From Archivesica marissinica (lineage: Eukaryota; Mollusca; Bivalvia; Venerida; Vesicomyidae): DNA of 64,000 nucleotides. Location of the stretch: positions 97,396,210-97,460,209 of the forward strand of contig CM026390.1 of assembly GCA_014843695.1 (NCBI GenBank), in the 5' to 3' direction. This document shows, piece after piece, positions 57,154 to 64,000 of the stretch (position 1 is its first letter; every line of letters begins with the position of its first letter). The translations under genes and the position numbers were made by a program. The notes under the pieces were generated by a model. It had not been told where the DNA came from and ran no database searches. It saw nothing but the letters and a program-made list of their open reading frames with translations.

Positions 57154-57695
57154 GTAAGGTATACTGTGAAACTGAAATAACTGAACCACGTTTGTTAATA
57201 TACTGACTTAAGACACAAGTATTTTAAAAGATATTACTATACCTGGCCTACGTTACAAAAATTGACCAACCTTTTAACAGCCGAATCAAAAGAATTATTA
57301 CTAAAACTGTCCAAATTTATTTACTTTGCAAATTTACTAAGAAAGTAACTTCATTACACAATTAAAATTATTTGTATTTGTTAAGCACTTCTCTGGAAAT
57401 CCATGACTGTCTACTCATATATATTGTGTATTTGCTATAAGCATATGACTATGTTTTATGCAATAAATTATTGTTGTTGTTTTCTAATATGTTAGCTAGC
57501 TGATTAGAGACAGTTAAAGACACTTAAAGTGATCTGATTAATATGTAGTCAGTTAAAGATGCCAATTAATTAACACAAAAATGTGTTTGAAGATGACAAT
57601 TGTTCACTTAATGAAGTCAAACAATGTAATAATCATACCATGACTTAAGCATAATTATAAATATAACCATAACATTCAACTACATCACATTCAAA

Positions 57696-57871
57696 ATGGC
57701 AAACGCACATGTTGGAGTTCGCTTTATAGAAAATATTCGTGGCAGTCAGACCCTGATACACAACGATTACTTGTTCAGCCTGAAGAATAACAAGGGAGAT
57801 CGTAGCTACTGGAAGTGCGTGAACAAAGATTGTACGGCGAAAATCAACTTAAAGGATGATATTCCAACTAA
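57696..57871 (+). CDS. FLYWCH zinc finger of the MULE
   Basis: Starts MANAHVGVRFIENIRGSQTL and contains LIHNDYLFSLKNNKGDRSYW, WKCVNKDCTAKINL; the FLYWCH pattern (F/Y, L, W-x-C, x5, C) is clear for the cysteine half. The His-x-His half is missing: the sequence switches to transposase C-terminal sequence near 57873. ACTAAG|GTAAAC there could be a splice donor or simply the deletion junction. Confidence 0.75.
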
Positions 57872-57879
57872 GGTAAACT

Positions 57880-58398
57880 TTGAAAGGGTGTTACTTTCAC
57901 TACTCTCAGTGCGTGTGGAGAAAAGTTCAAGCGTGTGGACTTGCGACTGAGTTTCGCGATAATGATGCATTTCGCACGTTAGCTCGTAGAGCCGGTGTGT
58001 TGCCACTTGTACCGATGCCATTGGTGGAGGATGTTTGGTTCCATGCCCTGGAAAGCAACGACGATGACTCAACGCCTGTTGTCAGGTTCAAAGACTATGT
58101 CACTGAGCAATGGGTAGAAGGTGACAAGCCGATGTGGAACCACTACGACAACGACGGGCCACATACTACAAATCATGTTGAAGGTTGGCACAACAAGGTC
58201 AACGGACTTCTCACCCACCCGCACCCCAACGTCTACAAAGTCATGGAACTATTCCAGAAAAAGCGGCGACCAAAGAAGCGGCTGTACCGGGTCATCGAGG
58301 AGAGATTGGGTCACCTGAAGCAGAGGCTCGAGTCTGGGGAAGTAGATGTCATGGAGCACGCCGACGCAGCATCACACCTCACCAAGCTAGGACCATGA
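57880..58398 (+). pseudogene. MULE transposase C-terminal segment
   Basis: Open frame encoding KGCYFHYSQCVWRKVQ, LARRAGVLPLVPMPLVEDVW and NHVEGWHNKVNG, ending LTKLGP. These are hallmark motifs of the MULE region after the second catalytic Asp. No ATG begins it (TTG at 57880). The preceding catalytic domain is deleted. Confidence 0.8.
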
Positions 58399-58861
58399 AC
58401 AATATTGTGTATGACCAATAATATGAGGATTTTGTCTGCTGAACACTCATTATTTCTCCATGAAAATAAATGTGACATTTATATGTGCTACTAAGTCGCT
58501 AAATGTGCTTATTAAATAATATATGGTGAAGGAACACAAAACAATAAGCATGTGTATCCTCTTTATTGGTCAAATGTATGTAATAAAAGTTTATTAAAAC
58601 ACCATCCTATGTTACTTTTATCAATTTAAAACACCATTCAATTTGTGGTTACAAACTTTTCGCAGTACAGAATACCAACTTTGGTCAATTATCACCAATT
58701 AAGTCCATTGTTAACCATAACAAAGACGTCTCACTTTCCCCACTTACAAAATCCCTACTTCTTTACCTGGAATCTATACAGTGGGGAAAGTGAGAACACC
58801 CCAGAAATATAATGCTAGAAAAAATGACGCAATGAACAAAATTGGATGGACTTTGCAGTAA

Positions 58862-59765
58862 TATCCGGAGATGGAAACTAGTGTGTTGGTGTGTTGTGTG
58901 GAAGGCGGACCAGACTCTATATATAGCCCACTCTCTCTACCTTGTATATGTACTCTTTTTTCCCCTCCTTCTATTCTTGTTTTTTTTCACATTCCAGTTT
59001 ATCTAAAGTACATTTGTACTGTTTCGAGAGTGACCTCGTCTCTCGAGAATGACCTTGTTTTTTTTTCTTTCGTTATAATAGCAATTCATGACTTATTGTT
59101 GATTTCACATTCATTACAATCAATATACTGTTTTTATTTCCGAGCAGGAATAATTTATACCCAGGTAAACTTTTGACCTCAGAATCATACTGTTATTGTA
59201 TATTTCAATAATCATTTATATATATTATTGATACATGCTCTTAAATGAAAACTTACAGCGTTTGATATATTATTTAATTTACATGAACGTCTCTTAAAAA
59301 TTATGCTAGCCTATTGTACTACACAATATAAAACCTAAACTATAGTCTTGTCTTTTCTTTCGAACAAGACTTCTCTTTCTAGAAGACGTATCTTTGTTTT
59401 GGATATAATACTTCAATATTCTATAAATTTTAAATCAAAATATTACAAATGATTTGGTTTTTATCTCTTCATTGGTAAAGGGAGACAACTCATTAACCCT
59501 TTACATTTTCAAATTAATTTAGACTACTATGTTAAATCAAGGTCATTGTGTATAATTACTATGTGTTGAATGTGATATCTATGACTATGTATATGCTACA
59601 TTAAAAATAAATAAACGGGGTTACCCACTGTTGGGGCCTCACAAAAAAGAAAAGAAGAGAAGACAGCGTGTATCGGTGTTGATCCGTATGAAGTGGCAAA
59701 GTGTTCCATGGCAAACGACCGACGTTGCCTTCCTGCAATAACATACATCATTTATAAATCATACC
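58862..59765. other. probable LINE 3' UTR and unassigned DNA
   Basis: Pyrimidine-rich stretches (CTCTCTCTACC, TTTTTTCCCCTCC) follow the LINE stop, and a GAGAGTGACC...CTCGAGAATG hairpin lies near 59027-59050. AAATAAATAAACGGGG at 59607 may be another element's tail. No gene. Confidence 0.35.
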
Positions 59766-59768
59766 CGA

Positions 59769-60410
59769 TTGAATAAACGTGTTGCACTCTGGGCACAGGC
59801 AAAATCGAGTAGATCATGCAAGAATTGGTTCTTTGTTGTAAAAAGGCATATGTTTGAATTTGGTTTAGACGATTATTCTGACATTAGTGAAAATATTAGC
59901 AAACACCCATGTGTATCCCTTGTTGAAACAAAGTGCATGGATGTATTCATTATTGATTGGCTTGAGTCAGTACAAAGACTAGATAGTATATCTGGAAACG
60001 GCCGTAACAAACTACGAACCTACTAACTTTTCAAACTGGATTTCGATGTTGAACAATACTGTAAGATTATTATGCCAATAAGCCATCGTTCAGCATTTAG
60101 TAAGTTCCGTTGTGGTGTTGCTCCTTTGCGCATTGAAACTGGACGATATGAACATCTAACTGTACAGAATCGTACTTGTCCATTCTGCAATGCAGTTGAG
60201 GATGAAATGCATGCCATTATAGATTGTTATATGTATGAGGATATCAGGGCTATATTATTTGGAAAAGCTTCCATTATCTGTGATAATTTTCTTACACTGT
60301 CTAAAACAAATAAATTGATTACGTTATTCACTAATCCGGCATTAATACGTATATGTGCCAAAACCTGTTTTAATATTTTACAGCGTCGTAGTTTTTATCT
60401 GTGTAAATAA
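59769..60410 (+). pseudogene. LINE C-terminal region with zinc motif, one nonsense codon
   Basis: Two collinear frames (59769-60026 and 60027-60410) are separated only by TAA at 60024-60026. They encode NKRVALWAQAKSSRSCKNWF, then FRCGVAPLRIETGRYEHL, RTCPFCNAVEDEMHAIIDCY (C-x2-C...H-x4-C) and LQRRSFYLCK. This is the C-terminal tail of a non-LTR retrotransposon found in many invertebrates. RT is absent. 3' end with CATCCATCCCTGATCTGATC and AATAAAGAT extends to about 60770. Confidence 0.8.
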
Positions 60411-60935
60411 TGTGTACATTATTTTACTAGTGAACAATTTTTTATGTGAACTATGTAAAGGCTGCTAATCCATCCATCCCTGATCTGATCAGAGGTGGTT
60501 CTGATTTCTTAAAACATATTCTAATTTGCGCGATAGTGCACCTTTTCCCTGTCAGAATCTTAAAAATCAGTATTTTAAATATTTTTTAATGTCATGATTA
60601 GCGACTTTCACATAGTTTTTAGAAAGTAAGACATGTTCCATGTATTGTAAAATGTTATTGTCTCTTATAATTCTCATTTGTAGAATGGCTATGTGCAATG
60701 TATGTGTTTATATTAATTGCAATGTATGTACTGTACATAGATGAGACAGAAATAAAGATATAATATAATATACATTGACATTGTTAATTACTTGATCAAT
60801 ACAAAAAGTGCATATACAATGGAGCAGTTAAATGCAGTTAAGTCTCTAGAATCGTTCTGCGTGTCATCGAAGTATGAATGTCAGGTTTTTACACCTAATT
60901 TGCATAGAAACGTGTGTAAAAAAATGAAATACACC

Positions 60936-61571
60936 GATGCTCAAAAGAAAGTCCCCACCTGAGAAATATACCATGAAAATGTTCTGAGTGGATCAATTTA
61001 TTCATTCTTTTATTATTTATTATCTTCCATATCTCTTCCACAAGATGTGCAAAAATGAAAAACATCTATTAATAAAAAGTATATAATATTTATTTAAGAT
61101 TTTGTAAAGTGGTACCCCTCAAATCCAAAATTCACAAAATAGAATTTTGAGATTTCATATTACTTATTTTACGCATAAAAGTCCCCAAAATCAATTTTAG
61201 TGATAACAAATATATTTTTCCAATACACTACTCACTTGTCACTTAATTAAAAGTAAATGTGTTGAAAACCACTGATCAGTGACTTATTTTGCACAGGTGA
61301 GACGTTTTGCACGTTTACTGTACAGGTGAGTTGCCAAACAATATAAATTTAATAAATTCGTGACCTCCTACGGAAATGTAAGTAAAATATCAACAATTGT
61401 TTCATTTTGTATAAATAACGACAACACAATATGCCTCGATTTTCGGATAATATACGGACCAGCGCTATCGCAGATCTTGCACCACTAGAACAAGTATGGG
61501 CAGATCTTAAGGATAAGGTGTACAAGCGGGTACCACCACCAGCAAACGTCCAGTACCTGCCAGGCGCGTAA
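60936..61571 (+). mobile_element. Tc1-type transposon deletion derivative
   Basis: 61431-61571 is a 46-codon frame starting MPRFSDNIRTSAIA, which looks like the N-terminus of a Tc1-like transposase, joined directly to DLAPLEQVWADLKDKVYKRV, which is the C-terminal DLxPxExVW motif (third catalytic acidic residue). Everything between is missing. Upstream, CGATGCTCAAAAGAAAGTCC at 60937 could be the left terminus; I found no matching right terminus. Confidence 0.6.
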
Positions 61572-61769
61572 CTGCCTATACGCAAGTACGCAGTGGCGTC
61601 CACATCATTTTCAAAACAAAAAAAACCGGAAAACCGCGCGTACGAGCGAGCGAAATGAGTTTCTACTATACAGACTAGTAGACTACCTGTGGTAATGTAT
61701 ATAGACTAGAGTAAGAGCGCCATAGACAACACGAACAGGGCCATGTACCCAGATATATATATACATGTC

Positions 61770-61983
61770 TGGTTGTACTAATTACCATGCCTGTATCTAC
61801 GGCTACTGCTGAGAGGTCGTTCAGTGTCATGCGTAGAGTTAAGAACTATTTACGATCTACTATGACAACTGAGCGTCTCTCTGGCCTAGCTATGCTACAT
61901 AGCTATATCACGAACAAATTGACGTTGACACAGTAATGACAACATTTGCCTCCAGGAAGGAGAGAATACTTGACTTTCTTTAA
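61770..61983 (+). pseudogene. hAT transposase C-terminal dimerisation fragment
   Basis: The frame reads PVSTATAERSFSVMRRVKNY, then LRSTMTTERLSGLAMLHSY, the hallmark of the hAT C-terminal dimerisation region. A frameshift at about 61906 is followed by VDTVMTTFASRKERILDFL and TAA (61981-61983) in another frame. No N-terminal part or termini recognised. Confidence 0.85.
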
Positions 61984-61989
61984 AGACCT

Positions 61990-63260
61990 TCATGGCGTTC
62001 AACTGTCTGTATCTATGTAGGTCTACGGACTATTAAAATCTCAACCCTCATTTACCAGTACATTAATAATTACAGCGTAGATCTATATGCATGTGCAGTT
62101 TGATTGAGTTTAACGCCATCTTTCAACAGTACGTTAACAGTATTCCTGGTAAGCTCCAGTACTAAGCAGTTCTTTGCAAGTAAAAGCACAAGTATAGGCA
62201 CAAGCAGGTAGATCTACGTACATGTAGATGCACTCCCTTTTCATACACATACCCAGCTAAAGATATGAAACTCAGACGATGCACTGATGTACAGTATAGT
62301 TCAGACATTTTTACAAATTGCCGCATAAAAAACATACGTTTTCCAAGTGTATTTATCGGAATATAATTAGTTCTCAGAGTCGCCAGAGTGCACCAAATGA
62401 CGTCCACATCAAAATTGGCTGGGTATGCCCCTACCTGCGTGTTGCATTAAATCAAGAGTGGAGGAACATTCCACAGGCTAGGATTAGCAACATTCTCTAT
62501 AAGAATAAGATGTGTTGCGTGTGTGGTAGCTCTCGGCGGACATACCAAATACTGATATACTGGACTTTTGTGCATTTTGATTTGGAGGGTGACATTTTCA
62601 ATGGGACGAAATGAACAGTTTTTGTTAACCGATTTTTGTTAAATTTTACTTGTTTATGTACCAGATAATGAATTTAAGTAGTCACATAAAAATAATGGAA
62701 TTGTTATGTAGAATACAATTTTATGACCTATTTTCTGAGTGGGGACTTTCTTTTGAGCATCGGTGTACGATGAACCGAAGAAAAAGAACATTCAATTGTT
62801 ATAATTATGTTTTTCAAATTACAAAACAATTTGTCTTTTTGATTCGAAGCATCGTACAAAATCCTACACGATATGATCTTCGTCACTGTGAATGGATTAC
62901 TACAGTTCAAAATGGAAGTACGTTCAACGGGCATACACCAGATAGAAAATAAAGCTGTATTCATCAAATTAGCCATTTATCAGACTATATTTGCAACTTC
63001 GACACTCAAATATATCTAGTTATTATTTTATCAGTTCCGAGGAAATCACCATGCATGTGTTTTTAATGACATGAACAAGAGACGGTTGTATTTCATATTC
63101 ATGATGAAATTTAAGACGTATATATATATACTTTACTGGATGTTCCATATCATTTTGGAGAAACATTTATTATATAGATAAAATACTAATAGCGAGCTCT
63201 TAGCGAGCTTTACGGTACCGTGAGTTGAGATGAACGTGTCGATATGTTATCTAATTTTAA
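61990..63260. other. no gene recognised
   Basis: Short open frames at 62162-62976 have no domain, codon or splice support. AT-rich DNA. Confidence 0.35.
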
Positions 63261-63263
63261 GTC

Positions 63264-63352
63264 TTCGTACGGTCACTACGGAAGTTGAATTGTGGGAGAA
63301 TAGTTAAGAGCCTCTTAGTTATTCTCCCACAATCCATTATCCAGTACGACTC
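63264..63352. repeat. near-perfect hairpin
   Basis: Arms ATTGTGGGAGAATAGTTAAG (from 63289) and CTTAGTTATTCTCCCACAAT (to 63333) pair with two mismatches over 22 bp and a single-base loop. Weaker pairing (TCGTAC...GTACGA) extends outward to about 63264 and 63352. Confidence 0.7.
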
Positions 63353-63404
63353 GAGCACTTTCTCAACCTGATATTATTTATATGAAAAAATGTACACGAG
63401 TTTC

Positions 63405-63470
63405 TAAATAATTTCCTTCGTGGCCTACAGTTCCAGAGGACCGAGGTTCGAATCCAAGTGCGGGACTTAT
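63405..63470 (+). other. tRNA-like B-box fragment
   Basis: GACCGAGGTTCGAATCCAAG holds a perfect pol III B box, but no A box or cloverleaf is found at the right distance. Probably a SINE scrap. Confidence 0.35.
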
Positions 63471-63538
63471 TTTTCTCGATATTTATAAAATATTCTTCAT
63501 AATTCTATAAGTGTACAACTACATGCATATACATATAC

Positions 63539-64000
63539 ACTGAACCAAATTTCTAAACGGCCACCTGTTCTTTTACAGAATTTGGGAAAAACCTACAATC
63601 ATACAATATCAATAATCATATCATCATTTAATACATTTTATTCCATATGTTTAAACAACAATTCACTAAAATTAAAAAAAGCGGATAAAACGTAACAATG
63701 AAAACAATGAGGTCACCCTCATAACAAAAAGTCACAAATCTGAAAACATCGCTATTATGGTATTTCAATACCTCGTATGTCCCCCTTCTGCGACAATAAC
63801 GGCACGACACCTCGCCCTCATTGATACAATGTATCTTTGGAGATAGCGTTGCGGAATTGTTGCCCATGCCTGCATTATGTCACGCTCTAATTCACGCATA
63901 ATAAGTTGCTGTGGTTGGGCTCTGACCTTCCTTTTCAACAGGTCCCATACATGTTCTATGGGGTTCAAATCGGGGCTTTTCGCCGGCCATGGAAGAGTTT
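63539..64000 (-). mobile_element. Tc1/mariner transposon, runs off the window
   Basis: Left boundary TA then CACTGAACCAAATTTCTAAA (reading on the plus strand at 63540), the transposon's 3' terminal repeat. The transposase gene lies on the minus strand, continuing beyond 64000. Confidence 0.8.
63765..64000 (-). CDS. Tc1-like transposase, C-terminal part
   Basis: The minus-strand frame reads LPWPAKSPDLNPIEHVWD (containing the third catalytic acidic residue, Glu, of the DD(E/D) triad), LLKRKVRAQPQQL, WATIPQRYLQRYIVSMRARC and ends VAEGGHTRY. It cuts and pastes the element by a DDE mechanism. The N-terminal helix-turn-helix region and the first two Asp residues are outside the window. No stop in the visible part. 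Confidence 0.9.
   Translation of the reverse strand, partial: TLPWPAKSPDLNPIEHVWDLLKRKVRAQPQQLIMRELERDIMQAWATIPQRYLQRYIVSMRARCRAVIVAEGGHTRY

Larger units (their letters stand above)
57058..58802 (+). mobile_element. MULE-type DNA transposon inserted in the LINE
   Basis: 1745 bp between perfect 8-bp duplications AGAAATAT (57050-57057 and 58803-58810). Termini: GGTTGTATCTCACTTTCCCC on the left and, reversed, GGGGTGTTCTCACTTTCCCC on the right; both ends carry a second internal CTCACTTTCCCCACTT motif (57109 and, reversed, 58728). Inside are a FLYWCH finger and a MULE transposase C-terminal segment. The DDE core is absent, so it is a non-autonomous internal-deletion copy. Confidence 0.88.
55895..58861 (+). 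mobile_element. L1/Tx1-like LINE 3' part, split by a MULE
   Basis: A reading frame from about 55895 (TTTAAATTTATATGGAATG...) through 57057 encodes the region after the RT domain: IWNDGP, KAMTQPYDSGGLRMIDLKRF and a zinc-binding CTFCNLHPETLLHLFLECHV segment (zf-RVT type). At 57058 the frame enters a foreign element. Removing 57058-58802 and one 8-bp duplication lets the same frame continue for a further short stretch to TAA 58859-58861, with the Asn/Lys-rich C-terminus typical of these proteins. The 5' part with RT and endonuclease is missing. 3' UTR not delimited. Confidence 0.85.

Noticed and set aside
62162..62976. Several 80-100 codon frames near 62.2-63.0 kb
   Set aside because: Frames overlap on both strands, with no domain, splice site or repeat evidence.

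Overview
This window is AT-rich animal genomic DNA. Coding exons are split by GT-AG introns, there are several tRNA-derived SINE families, many non-LTR retrotransposon (LINE) pieces, DNA-transposon remnants and very long intronic minisatellites. No bacterial or organellar signature is present. The mix (PHD-FLYWCH/MULE genes, tRNA-SINEs, 'GGGCGTAGCC' MITEs, double-palindrome elements) suggests a lophotrochozoan, most likely a bivalve mollusc; the species assignment is inference.

Three host-type genes are supported. (1) A four-exon gene at 5148-6527 (+) encodes a PHD finger followed by a FLYWCH zinc finger, the N-terminal architecture of MULE transposase proteins without the transposase; one in-frame TAG interrupts it. 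(2) A gene on the minus strand runs from an ATG at 39719 down to at least 17185, with ten short exons joined by phase-compatible splice sites. I do not recognise its product (about 313 residues readable). Its introns hold all six large tandem arrays of the window (about 12 kb of 18-, 28-, 30-, 32-, 44- and 45-bp units). (3) 48361-49575 (+) is a single coding exon for a GPANK1-like protein (ankyrin repeats, zinc-finger-like motif, G-patch).

Layout: 1-5000 holds a truncated piggyBac-type MITE, a hAT-type element with 8-bp target-site duplications, and SINEs. 5148-6527 is the PHD-FLYWCH gene. 6712-7604 is a giant foldback element with 8-bp duplications. 8145-14960 is a cluster of three related LINE copies, all broken by stops or frameshifts. 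16165-39719 covers a LINE fragment and then the minisatellite-rich gene with its intronic SINEs and MITEs. 40490-46330 is dense in SINEs, MITEs and LINE tails, including a 5'-truncated LINE whose RT frame is still open. 47009-47475 is a threefold 156-bp repeat. 48361-49575 is GPANK1. 50579-52205 is a second LINE lineage, broken. 55895-58861 is an L1/Tx1-like LINE split by a 1.7-kb MULE. 59769-64000 holds LINE, Tc1 and hAT transposase remnants.

The most informative relationships are between elements. SINEs at 3998 and 43566 share their 3' tail, including a small hairpin, with the LINEs at 8145, 13139 and 44920. Two other SINE types share a different tail. A Tc1-type MITE at 38376 has the same terminus as the Tc1 transposase gene at the right edge. 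A MULE sits inside a LINE frame that resumes exactly after its target-site duplication.
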